Positions 1 to 7,000 are shown, counted from the first letter of the stretch. The stretch is 8,537 bases of DNA from an uncultured Collinsella sp. (GCA_900553935.1 USFK01000050.1:1-8537), one strand, 5' to 3'. Made by a program: numbers and translations. Notes: a model not told the origin generated them from the sequence alone.

Positions 1-247
1 CGTTCTGCCGAACGGCGGACCGGCCGACGCTGCGCGGGCGCCCTGATCGACGTGCCGAAGCTCCTCACCCTTGGGGCTATGCCGCGGTACGAGGCCAGGT
101 GGTCATGGTCCGGGAACCTCGCGATGTCGAATGACACCGCGAGGTTCGCCGCCGTCCTCGGCGGCCTCGACCCCCGGGTGGGCGATCCCCACGCGCTAAC
201 GCCTGCAAACAAGGGGATTGCCAAGACGCCGCCGGGCACCTCCGTCA
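1..247 (-). pseudogene. IS110-family transposase remnant (C-terminal part)
   Basis: Reading the minus strand toward the left edge gives RTAANLAVSFDIARF followed by FPDHDHLASYRGIAPR and SFGTSI. This is the signature of the C-terminal IS116/IS110/IS902 transposase domain (normally GxGPRTAAxL, then a DxxxF stretch, LASYxGLAP and SGTSI). The expected PGVG motif just upstream survives only as PGVEA in a neighbouring frame, at about 163-178, behind an in-frame TAG. After TSI (toward position 1) the likely continuation also seems to change frame, into SVGRSAVRQN. The gene is therefore broken by several small indels and is also cut by the window edge. IS110 enzymes are DEDD transposases; their N-terminal catalytic part is not visible here. 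An open frame on this strand runs from an ATG at 247 to position 1, but there is no good ribosome site and I do not think it is a functional gene. Confidence 0.72.
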
Positions 248-300
248 TAGACGTGGAAGTGCGGCCGCGCTGAAGCACTGCGCGGTGTCTGCTCGCTTAT

Positions 301-530
301 GTGCGCATCACGAAGGAAGACCAGATCGGTGAGCGGGTTTGGCCCGAAGTCGAGAGATTCCCATCAGCCTCTCGTCGGTCGATGACCGGTTCACCACGCA
401 GGAAGAGCGTGACGGAAGGTCTCGCAAAAAGGCTCCGAGCGCGGCGTGCTCATGCCCGTCGTGGTGCGCCCGAAGGGGGGGGGGACGGCTGCTACGAGCT
501 CGACCATTTGCGAGGAGAAGACGAACCAGT
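301..530 (+). pseudogene. ParB/Spo0J-type partition protein remnant, multiply frameshifted
   Basis: Plus-strand pieces match the N-terminal ParB nuclease-like domain in the right order but in different frames. REIPISL (351-371) resembles the family's opening (IPxxLI). TEGLAKRL lies in another frame near 412-435. ERGVLMPVVVRPKGGG (437-484) is a very typical ParB stretch, and GCYEL (487-501) follows after a frame change inside a run of ten G. A degenerate echo of the GHRRxRA motif may follow at about 505-530. ParB proteins of this type segregate plasmids or conjugative elements, so this is probably debris of an integrated element. At least three frame changes make a functional product very unlikely. 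The match is by eye; the central VLMPVVVRPK block carries most of the weight. Confidence 0.55.
475..484. repeat. Run of ten G
   Basis: Ten consecutive G residues sit inside the ParB-like remnant, exactly where the reading frame must change to join VVVRPK to GCYEL. Losing one G, or gaining two, would restore the frame. In dead DNA this is most simply a slippage indel, but homopolymers of this length are also common sites of sequencing error and, in live genes, of phase variation. Confidence 0.6.
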
Positions 531-767
531 CGTTGCAGATCCAATATGGATCTCGCCGACCTCGGCAAGCTGCTCGATGAGTGGAAGCCCTGTCGGGTCG
601 TCTATTTCAACACCACCCAGAATGATGGTGTCGTCGCGCAGGTCGATCTGCGTGTTGAGCACAGCGAGGTTAAAGCCGGAGGCCACAAATCCGATAGCAG
701 CCAGGACGAGCCCCGTGGCAACAAGCCCACCCGCTACGGCAAGGTAAATCCTTTTTACGCTGGACAT
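492..767 (-). CDS. Truncated membrane-anchored protein, third gene of the PadR operon (possibly DUF4097-like)
   Basis: The 91-residue frame starts with MSSVKRIYLAVAGG. A hydrophobic segment at residues 7-30 (LAVAGGLVATGLVLAAIGFVAS) is a membrane anchor or uncleaved signal. An acidic region follows (QIDLRDDTIILGGVEIDD), then LIEQLAEVGEIHIG. The start is supported by AGGAG seven bases upstream of the ATG, and the gene begins only 14 bases after the DUF1700 stop, so it belongs to that operon. The last 15 or so residues (SATTGSSSPRKWSSS) are low in complexity and fall where the complementary strand still shows ParB-like remnants. The natural C-terminus has therefore probably been lost. PadR-DUF1700 operons often carry a DUF4097 beta-helix adhesin-like protein third, which fits a single N-terminal membrane segment, but no DUF4097 repeat is left to prove it. 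It may be a pseudogene. Confidence 0.6.
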   Translation of the reverse strand: MSSVKRIYLAVAGGLVATGLVLAAIGFVASGFNLAVLNTQIDLRDDTIILGGVEIDDPTGLPLIEQLAEVGEIHIGSATTGSSSPRKWSSS

Positions 768-781
768 GTTTGCACTCCTTC

Positions 782-1414
782 CTATGCCGTGAGCGGCGCC
801 GCTTCGGCGCCCATGCGGCTCTTATTGCCTCGATCTTTCCAGAAGGGCGAAACGGCTTTCTTCGCCCAAAGGGCAGAGAGGCGCGCGATCTGCTTGGACG
901 CCGTCCAGGCGCCGGCTCCCGTGAGGAGCGCCACACCGATGGAAGCGAATCCCATTCCCATCGAGGCCAAAACGTACGGAACATGCCCGATAATGATGCC
1001 GTCCACGGCGAACAGGAGCCCTACCAGGCCCGCGCCCCCGAATGCCGCGGCCACGATCCACACGCAGAGCGCAAGAACCCAAATACAGATGTAGACTGCA
1101 GCGGCAACGGCGACGAACGCGAGCAGCAGCGGAATCCATACCGGAGAGCCCACGATGGCGAGCGCCCATAGAAGCGCCGTGCTCTTGCGCTTGGTCCTCG
1201 CAATTGCGCGCGGCACGGCGGGCAGTTCGTCGAGCGTTGCCTCGGCGACCTCACCGGGCGTGCCCATGGCGGCCACGGCCTCGGCCTCCGTCATGCCGTC
1301 CTCCATACGGTCGGCGATGGCCTCCGCGTAGAACTCCTGCGTTTCCTTTACCTGATCTGCCGGCAGGCAGGCCAGAAGCTCGCCCAGCCGGTTCAAGAAC
1401 TCATCGCGCGTCAT
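782..1414 (-). CDS. DUF1700 / HAAS-domain integral membrane protein
   Basis: A 210-residue protein with a cytosolic helical N-terminus and a membrane-embedded second half. Residues 1-65 (MTRDEFLNRLGELLACLP, the acidic EFYAEAIADRMEDGMTEAEAVAAMG and then TPGEVAEATL) match the HAAS/DUF1700 pattern seen next to PadR regulators. After a basic linker (RTKRKS, 73-78), hydrophobic segments cover about 81-107, 108-126, 127-144 and 146-171, giving probably four membrane helices. A basic, soluble tail (KKAVSPFWKDRGNKSRMG) follows. The start overlaps the end of the PadR gene by 14 bases and has GGGAG six bases upstream, so translation is likely coupled. The family's biochemical role is not established. 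The operon suggests a membrane stress or envelope-signalling unit in which this protein acts with PadR and the truncated third protein. The family call is solid; any function is inferred. Confidence 0.85.
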   Translation of the reverse strand: MTRDEFLNRLGELLACLPADQVKETQEFYAEAIADRMEDGMTEAEAVAAMGTPGEVAEATLDELPAVPRAIARTKRKSTALLWALAIVGSPVWIPLLLAFVAVAAAVYICIWVLALCVWIVAAAFGGAGLVGLLFAVDGIIIGHVPYVLASMGMGFASIGVALLTGAGAWTASKQIARLSALWAKKAVSPFWKDRGNKSRMGAEAAPLTA

Positions 1415-1721
1415 GGTGCGCTCCCTTCACGTAACGGTAGATCTCCTGCACGGATGGCCATTCGGCGAGGAACTCGGCGATACGCTCATGCCCGGCGTCC
1501 GTGATGCGGTAGTACTTTCGCAGCCGCCCGTTGTGCTCGGCGGAGCGCGCCGTGATACACCCCGCCTTCTCCAGGCGCTTGAGCAACGGATAGAGCGTGG
1601 ACTCCGTGAGCCCCATGCTCACGGGCACGTCCTTCACGATCTGATAGCCGTAGGATTCCTTGCCGGAGACGGCCGCGAGCACGCAGGCCTCTAGGAAGCC
1701 GCGCTTCATCTGTGCCTCCAT
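1401..1721 (-). CDS. PadR-family transcriptional regulator
   Basis: A compact 106-residue winged helix-turn-helix repressor. The N-terminus MKRGFLEACVLAAVSGKESYGYQIVKD is the classic PadR opening. LTESTLYPLLKRLEKAG (39-55) is the recognition helix region, and GRLRKYYRITDAG (65-77) forms the wing. The short C-terminal helix (HERIAEFLAEWPSVQEIYRYV) is typical of the small PadR-s2 subgroup, which dimerises through it. I chose the ATG at 1721 rather than the GTG at 1727: AGGAGGTG (1734-1727) is five bases from the ATG, but would touch the GTG. It is the first gene of the operon with the DUF1700 protein, and the inverted repeat over the promoter makes autorepression likely. No ligand can be told from the sequence. 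Confidence 0.92.
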   Translation of the reverse strand: MEAQMKRGFLEACVLAAVSGKESYGYQIVKDVPVSMGLTESTLYPLLKRLEKAGCITARSAEHNGRLRKYYRITDAGHERIAEFLAEWPSVQEIYRYVKGAHHDAR

Positions 1722-1741
1722 CCGCACACCTCCTTTCGTAG

Positions 1742-1778
1742 TATACTATGTAACACCTACTATATGACACATAGTATA
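1742..1778. promoter_or_regulatory. Inverted repeat over the promoter, likely PadR operator
   Basis: TATACTATGT (1742-1751) and ACATAGTATA (1769-1778) are perfect 10-base inverted arms separated by 17 bp. One arm lies in the spacer between the -35 and -10 boxes; the other lies just past the -10, around the start site. The proximal arm also overlaps a perfect 10-bp palindrome, TAGTATACTA (1739-1748). PadR repressors bind such AT-rich dyads in their own promoters, so a dimer here would block RNA polymerase. That PadR binds it is inference; the symmetry is directly visible. Confidence 0.7.
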
Positions 1779-1787
1779 TGATGTCAA
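1759..1787 (-). promoter_or_regulatory. Sigma-A type promoter of the PadR operon
   Basis: On the minus strand TTGACA (1787-1782) is followed, after exactly 17 bp, by TATAGT (1764-1759). The first is a perfect -35 and the second differs from TATAAT by one base. Transcription would begin near 1752, giving a leader of about 30 bases that carries the AGGAGGTG ribosome site of the PadR gene. The stretch is strikingly AT-rich compared with its surroundings. Confidence 0.85.
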
Positions 1788-1795
1788 CAGTTGTC

Positions 1796-1935
1796 GTATA
1801 GGGAGTCCGGTCTGTCTGTCCCCTGCGGGTACTCATTGGGGACGTACTTAAATGAGTGCCCATCGCTCAAGGTGGCACCTGGGGACGTTCCTTATGTGCC
1901 GGCACTTTGGGACACTCCTTGTCAAGGTTTTGTTC
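1796..1935. repeat. REP-like intergenic repeat block
   Basis: This stretch codes for nothing I can recognise and has repeat-like internal structure. GGGTACTCATT (1827-1837) and AATGAGTGCCC (1851-1861) form an 11-bp stem with one G-T pair around a 13-base loop that begins GGGGACGTAC. A second GGGGACGT (1881-1888) runs into TCCTTATGTGCC, then a perfect 10-bp palindrome GTGCCGGCAC (1896-1905), then a third related motif, GGGACACTCCTTGTC (1910-1924). Blocks with such GGGGACGT and GGGACA motifs resemble REP elements mobilised by RAYT (IS200-like tyrosine) transposases. No such transposase is in the window, so this is judged by shape only. Bases 1936-2005 hold no convincing promoter for cutC, although TATTTA at 1951-1956 could be a weak -10. 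Confidence 0.45.
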
Positions 1936-2005
1936 CATCGTGCGGGTTGCTATTTAACGTGCGACAATGCCGTGTGGAAATAGAAATGTCTTCTGGGGGC
2001 TATCT

Positions 2006-2683
2006 ATGCTGTACGAGTTTTGCGCCGAGAACTTTGGGCGGGTACCGGCGGCTATCGAGGCCGGTGCGGTTCGCATTGAGCTGTGCGACAACTTGGCCGT
2101 TGGCGGCACCACGCCTTCCGCCGGCGTTATCAGCGCTACGGTCAATTACGCTCACGAGCGCGATGCGCGCGTGATGTGCATGATTCGTCCGCGCGGCGGC
2201 GACTTTTGCTACAACCAAGACGAGCTGCGCATGATGGAGATGGACCTGGGACTTGCGGTGAGTGCCGGCGTCGATGGTCTGGTCTTTGGCTGCTGCAAGC
2301 CTTGTGCTGGCGGATGGGCACTCGACGAGCTCACACTCGGCGCTCTTGTAATGGCTGCGGGATGTGCAGTCGAGGAGTGCAAGCGCGAGCCTGTCGACAT
2401 TACCTTCCATATGGCATTTGACCAGCTTGCGACCGAGGCTCAGCTCGATGCCATCGACACGCTTGTCGAGTGCGGCGTTGCGCGCATCCTGACGCACGGT
2501 GGTGCGGCCGGCACGCCGATTGAGGACAACCTGGAGCACCTGTCGCGTCTTGTCGAGTATGCGACCGGCCGTGTGACCATCCTTCCCGGCGGCGGCATTA
2601 CCACGGCCAACCGAGACGCCGTAGCGGCAGCGCTTGGCGTCTTCGAGCTGCATGGCACCAAGATCGTGCCGTTAGAGGCGTAG
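2006..2683 (+). CDS. cutC: CutC family protein (TIM-barrel, copper homeostasis family)
   Basis: A 225-residue cytosolic protein with the ordered CutC motifs: RIELCDNLAVGGTTPS (23-38), the invariant block IRPRGGDFCY (60-69), DGLVFG (90-95), TFHMAFD (133-139), RILTHGGA (160-167), ILPGGGI (192-198) and ELHGTK (214-219). E. coli CutC is 248 residues; this one lacks roughly the last 20. The start is the ATG at 2006, with GGGGG six bases upstream. A longer frame from 1967 adds 13 residues with no family resemblance. CutC was named for a copper-sensitivity phenotype in E. coli, but that link has been questioned and the enzymatic activity, if any, is unknown. The usual HRAFD motif reads HMAFD here. 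The gene stands alone, convergent with the transporter gene, and nothing nearby suggests copper handling. Confidence 0.93.
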   Translation: MLYEFCAENFGRVPAAIEAGAVRIELCDNLAVGGTTPSAGVISATVNYAHERDARVMCMIRPRGGDFCYNQDELRMMEMDLGLAVSAGVDGLVFGCCKPCAGGWALDELTLGALVMAAGCAVEECKREPVDITFHMAFDQLATEAQLDAIDTLVECGVARILTHGGAAGTPIEDNLEHLSRLVEYATGRVTILPGGGITTANRDAVAAALGVFELHGTKIVPLEA

Positions 2684-2752
2684 TCCACATAGCTCGCGCG
2701 TTCATCCTAAGATGCTGGGGTGACAAGGCGGTGCGCGAACAACGCGGTCAAG

Positions 2753-3751
2753 CTAGCGTGTCATGGCGTCGCGACCGGCCTCGACCCGCTTGCGCTGGGC
2801 GGCGCGCTCCTCGCCGGTCAGACGCTCAAAAAGATGCCCGATAAGCGAGGCCAGCACCTGCTGAAACAATGTTCCGCACATGACGGGGAACACGACTTCG
2901 CCCGGAAAGTACTGCGTGGCAATGACGGCACCCGAAGAGATGTTGCGCATGCCGCAGGTAAAGCACATGGTAGTCGTCTCGCTATATGGCAGATGCAGCG
3001 CACGTGCGACCAGAAAACCGACGACAAAGCCGCTGATGGCGAAGACCAAAATAAAGAGGGCGACTTCCAGGCGCACCGCGTTTATGTGCAGCACGTACTC
3101 ACTCATAGCGGTGGAGTTGGACGCGATGACGCCCATCATCATGAACTTGCAGGCGGGCGAGAGCACGGGAGAGAGTTTCTCGTGGCCCCAGCCGCGCGTG
3201 AGTTCATTGATGGCAATACCGAGCACAGCGGGGATGGCGATCATAAAGGCCATGTTCTGCATCATGCTCGGCACGTCGATCGAGACGGTGGCGCCCAGCA
3301 GGAGCTTGAGCGTAAGCGGAATCGTCACAGGTGAGATAACCGAGGACGTCAGGATGATGGTGAGCGCGAGCGGGCCGTTGCCGCCGAACATGCTGATCCA
3401 CATAAAAGCGGTGACGGCCACGGGCACGCTGTATTCGAGCACAATGCCGCAGACAAGGTTGGGGTTGGAGCCAAAGAAGAGTGACCCCATGGCATACGCC
3501 GCGATGGGAATAAGCACCGCCGAGACGAGCAGCGCCAAGACTAGGTGCAACGGACGGCGGAACACCTCGGTTACCTGGTGAAAGGTGTTGCTGAGCGCAC
3601 CCTGAAACGTCATAAAGGCAAACAAGGTGGGAACGATGGGCTTGAGTACGCCAATCTGTTGGGGAAAGAGCACGCCGAGTGCCACGCAAATCGGAACGAT
3701 GACCTGCATGTGCCCCGCGAGAAACTTGCCCAGTCCAACCCATTGCTTCAT
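2753..3751 (-). CDS. BASS-family (bile acid:Na+ symporter-like, SBF domain) transporter
   Basis: A 332-residue integral membrane protein with about ten hydrophobic segments, near 16-32, 37-54, 68-93, 98-119, 126-152, 165-183, 198-216, 227-251, 263-281 and 286-306. Two motifs fit the crossover helices of the SBF/BASS fold: EYSVPVAVTAFMW (106-118), and CFTCGMRNISSGAVIA (263-278), whose GMRN corresponds to the conserved polar break lining the Na+/substrate sites. The basic tail after residue 310 is cytosolic. Bacterial relatives carry bile acids, pantoate and other organic acids, so the substrate cannot be assigned; a gut habitat makes bile acids tempting but not supported. GGGAG is 12 bases upstream of the ATG, which is rather far. 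The gene converges on cutC with 69 bases between stops and no clear hairpin terminator, and its promoter must lie in the gap shared with recJ. Confidence 0.85.
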   Translation of the reverse strand: MKQWVGLGKFLAGHMQVIVPICVALGVLFPQQIGVLKPIVPTLFAFMTFQGALSNTFHQVTEVFRRPLHLVLALLVSAVLIPIAAYAMGSLFFGSNPNLVCGIVLEYSVPVAVTAFMWISMFGGNGPLALTIILTSSVISPVTIPLTLKLLLGATVSIDVPSMMQNMAFMIAIPAVLGIAINELTRGWGHEKLSPVLSPACKFMMMGVIASNSTAMSEYVLHINAVRLEVALFILVFAISGFVVGFLVARALHLPYSETTTMCFTCGMRNISSGAVIATQYFPGEVVFPVMCGTLFQQVLASLIGHLFERLTGEERAAQRKRVEAGRDAMTR

Positions 3752-3833
3752 ATGCGCTTGTGACTCCCTTTGCCCGTGAACCCGTTTTGAATGGATATGC
3801 TAGACGCTCGCATGCGTCCGTGCGTCAGAAACG

Positions 3834-3848
3834 CTCGAATATTTCGAG
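3834..3848. repeat. Small palindrome in the recJ/transporter divergent gap
   Basis: CTCGAA (3834-3839), TAT, TTCGAG (3843-3848) is a perfect 6-bp inverted repeat around three bases. It lies upstream of the TATAAT box, where a regulator might bind, but it matches no operator I know; it is not the usual Gram-positive LexA box. It may be chance. Confidence 0.3.
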
Positions 3849-3913
3849 GCTATTACCGGCATCGTTTACCGAAACCGCGGCGTGCTGCGGCGATTTGCGT
3901 CTGCTCTGCACGG

Positions 3914-3919
3914 TATAAT
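3914..3919 (+). promoter_or_regulatory. Likely -10 box (TATAAT) of the recJ-relA operon
   Basis: A perfect TATAAT lies about 110 bases upstream of the recJ start in the gap divergent from the transporter gene. The -35 is poor: TTGCGT at 3895-3900 is only 13 bp away, and the 17-bp position reads CGATTT. An activator or a weak -35 would be needed. The predicted start near 3926 gives a leader of about 100 bases. Confidence 0.55.
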
Positions 3920-3937
3920 AAATCCGTTCAACAGATC

Positions 3938-3955
3938 TGCCTGCCGAAGCGGGCA
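3938..3955 (+). other. 5' leader hairpin with tetraloop, upstream of recJ
   Basis: TGCCTGC (3938-3944) pairs with GCGGGCA (3949-3955), seven pairs including one G-U, closing a four-base CGAA loop. It would sit about 12 bases from the 5' end of the predicted transcript. There is no following U run, so it is not a terminator. Protection of the mRNA end is a reasonable guess. Confidence 0.5.
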
Positions 3956-3975
3956 TACACAGAGGACTCATCGCT

Positions 3976-4041
3976 ATGAACCGTGAGAGGTATCGCGGCG
4001 ACCTGCCCCTATCGGGGGTGGGCGCCTATGTCATCGCTTAA
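3976..4041 (+). CDS. Putative 21-codon leader ORF overlapping the recJ start
   Basis: ATG at 3976 opens a 21-codon frame ending with TAA at 4039-4041. Its peptide begins MNRERYRGDLPLSG and ends GAYVIA, with no recognisable family. AGAGGA (3961-3966) lies nine bases upstream, a fair ribosome site. Its stop lies 11 bases inside the recJ gene, in a different frame, an arrangement that often couples translation of the two. It does not look like an amino-acid attenuator peptide, since no residue is repeated in a run. It could also be a chance frame; only conservation would show it is translated. Confidence 0.4.
   Translation: MNRERYRGDLPLSGVGAYVIA
4006..4022 (+). promoter_or_regulatory. recJ ribosome site folded in a small hairpin
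   Basis: GGGGGTGGG (4014-4022) is the only purine-rich site before the recJ ATG at 4028, five bases away. Its first four G can pair with CCCC (4006-4009) around a TATC loop. Ribosomes translating the leader ORF would open this stem, which fits translational coupling. The stem is only four pairs, so the effect may be modest. Confidence 0.4.
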
Positions 4042-7000
4042 GACGACGCATCGCTGGGCGGTCGCTCAGCAAAACCCCGAGCTCGAAAAGGAGCTTTCGG
4101 CTGGCCTGGGCATTCCCGGGCTGGTGGCGCGTATTATGGTCGCGCACGGCATTACATCCATCGAAGAAGGTCAGCTGTTTTTGACGCCTTCGCTCGATCG
4201 CGACTGGGCCGACCCACTCGTTATTCCGGGCATGGCGGTCGTTGCCGACCGCGTCGAGCGTGCTATTTGCAACCACGAGCACATTGCGGTCTTTGGCGAT
4301 TTTGACGTTGACGGTATTACGTCGACCTGCCTGTTGACCGAGGCACTGCGCACGTTTGGCGCCGATGTCACGCCGTTTATTCCGCATCGCTTTGACGAGG
4401 GCTACGGTCTTTCGCGCGCGGCGCTCGACCGCGTTAACGAGCTCGCTCGCCCTCAGCTGATCGTGACCGTCGATAACGGTATTGCCGCCAAGGAAGAAGT
4501 CTCCTATCTGGAGAGCCTGGGGATCGATTTGGTGGTCACGGACCATCACGAGCCCTCCGACCAGGTGCCGCAGGGCGTGCCCCTGACCGACCCCAAGCTC
4601 GAGGACGAGGGCCCCTCGCGCGAGCTTGCCGGTGCCGGCGTGGCACTCAAGCTGGTGCAGGTCCTGGGCGAGCGTTTGGGCAAGCCGTCGTATTGGCGTT
4701 CGCTGATCGAGGTCGCGGCGCTGGGCACCGTGTCCGACATGATGCCGCTCACGCCCGAGAATCGCGCACTGGTCGCCGAGGGCATCCAGCAGATGCGCGT
4801 GACGGCCCGTCCCGGCTATATCGCGCTTGCCGCACTTGCCAAGGCCGACCTTTCTACCATTACGGCCGACGGCCTGTCGTTTTCGCTCATCCCTCGTCTG
4901 AATGCTGCCGGCCGCATGGCTGATCCCAAGCTGGCGCTCGACCTGCTGCTTGCCCGTGATCCTATCGAAGCAAGTGCACTGGCAGCCGAGCTCGAGGAAA
5001 TCAATCGCCAACGCCGTGAGATCGAGGCGGAGCTCACGCGCGATGCCATGGCGAAGGTCGAGGAGACTTATGACGGCGGGCGCGCAATCGTCGTGGGCGG
5101 CGAGGGCTGGCACGAGGGCGTCAAAGGCATCGTGGCGAGCCGCTTGACCAATCGCTATCACGTGCCGGCGCTGCTGTTCTCGATCGAGGACGGTATCGCG
5201 CGCGGCTCTGGTCGCTCGGTGGGCAAAGTTAACCTGTTTGACGCCGTCGAGCGTTGTTCCGACCTGCTGATTCGTCGCGGCGGACATGCCGGTGCGGTGG
5301 GTGTGACCATCGAGGCATCCAAGCTCGATGAGTTCCGCCGCCGCCTTTCCGCCGTGCTATCGGAGCTTTCCGCCGAGGACTTTGAAGACACCGACGAGGT
5401 CGCCGCCACCGTCGACCTTTCCGAGCTGAATATCGAGACCATCGAGCAGATCTCCCGTCTTGAGCCGTTTGGCCAGGGCAACAAGGTGCCGCTGCTGGCT
5501 GCCGAGGGCGTGACAATGTGCGATCGCGCCGTGGTGGGCAAAACCGGCGAGCACATGCGCTTCGTGGCGACCGATGGCGCCGCGAGTGTGCCGGCCATTA
5601 TGTTCCGCGTGCCGCAGATCGATAAGCTCATCAATTGCGATAGCGCCGTCGACTTGGTGTTCGAGGCCGTGGCTGAGCATTGGCAAGGTCGCGTAAAGCC
5701 CAAGCTCATGATCAAGGATGTCTTGGTCCGCGATACCACGGCGCCCTGCGTTGACGACCCGGCATGTGAGCTTCGCCGCGGCGTGGAGCCTACGGACGCC
5801 GGTCTTCGTCTGGAGTCCCACAAGCGCCAAACGCTCGCCCAGCTTTCCTATACCGAGCTCACACGCTCTCTCATTCACAGTTTTATCGGAGCGAATCAGC
5901 CGCACCGTGCGCAGGTCGAGGCGCTCGATGCCCTGGCCGATCACCAAAGCGTTCTGGCCGTTATGGGGACGGGGCGCGGCAAGTCTCTTATCTTCCATGT
6001 GCATGCCGCACGCGAGGCAGTCCTTCGTGGGCGTGCGAGCATCTTTGTCTATCCGCTGCGTGCGCTCGTTGCCGACCAGGCCTATCACCTCTCGTCGACG
6101 ATGGCCGCGCTCGGCATTGGCGTAGGCGTGCTGACCGGCGAGACCGTGGAGGCGGCGCGCGATGACGTGTTTGCCGGCTTGGCTTCGGGTCGCACCGGCA
6201 TCGTGCTCACGACGCCCGAGTTCCTGTCCATTCATCGCGACCGCTTTGCGCGTTCGGGGCGCATCGGTTTTGTCGTTATCGATGAGGCGCATCATGCCGG
6301 TCTTGCCAAGGGCGGCGACCGCAGCGCCTATCTCGACATGCCCGATATCCTCAAGGCCCTGGGCGATCCAGTCGTTATGGCGGCGACGGCCACCGCGACG
6401 GCTCCGGTTGTGGCCGAGCTCGCCCGCGTGCTACCGATTACCCGTACGGTGGTCGACGAGACGGTGCGCGAGAACTTGCAGCTCGAGGACGACCGAGACC
6501 TTGCGAGCCGCGAAAACCGCCTGGTGTCCATCGTGGCGACGGGGGAGAAGACCGTCATCTACGTCAACTCGCGCGACCAGTCCGTGGAGCTTGCCAAGAC
6601 GCTGCGCAAGCGGGTACCCGATTGCGCGGCCCGCATCGCGTTCTACAACGCGGGTCTTGCGCGCTTCGATCGTCGCCGTGTCGAGGAAGCGTTTCGAGAC
6701 GGAAGCCTCAGTTGCATCGTTTCGACCTCTGCCTTTGGTGAGGGCGTGAACCTGCCCGATATCCGCCATGTCGTGCTCTACCACATGCCGTTTGGCGCCA
6801 TCGAGTTCAACCAGATGAGCGGACGCGCCGGTCGCGACGGCCTACCTGCCGTGATTCACCTGCTCTATTCGTCGCGTGACGCCCGCATTAACGAGCGCCT
6901 GCTCGACTGCTATGCGCCCGAGCGCGACGAGCTCGTCACGCTCTATCGCGCGCTGCAGACCATGTGGCGCTCCAACCGCGGCAAGACCGGAGACGACTCG

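Noticed and set aside
52..273. 73-codon plus-strand frame
   Set aside because: The opposite strand reads as IS110 transposase, so this is a shadow frame.
339..1094. 251-codon plus-strand frame
   Set aside because: It runs antisense to the DUF1700 and third operon genes. Only its first part (REIPISL region) carries meaning, as part of the ParB remnant.
1967..2005. ATG at 1967 as the cutC start
   Set aside because: The 13 added residues match nothing in CutC. The ATG at 2006 has a better ribosome site and begins at the family's normal first strand.
2684..2752. Possible bidirectional terminator between cutC and the transporter gene
   Set aside because: CGCGTTC and GAACAACGCG could pair only imperfectly over a long loop, and there is no T run on either strand.
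3895..3919. TTGCGT with TATAAT as a full promoter
   Set aside because: The spacer is only 13 bp, too short for a normal sigma-A promoter; only the -10 is reported.
3983..4027. GTG at 3983 as an upstream recJ start
   Set aside because: No ribosome site precedes it and the 15 extra residues do not look like a RecJ N-terminus; the ATG at 4028 has GGGGGTGGG before it.
4031..5287. Long 418-codon open frame on the minus strand
   Set aside because: It is antisense to the RecJ half, whose motifs are unmistakable. GC-rich codon use makes such shadow frames common, and the translated product shows no family motif.
5357..6295. 312-codon open frame on the minus strand
   Set aside because: Antisense to the RecJ/helicase coding region, with no ribosome site or recognisable domain.
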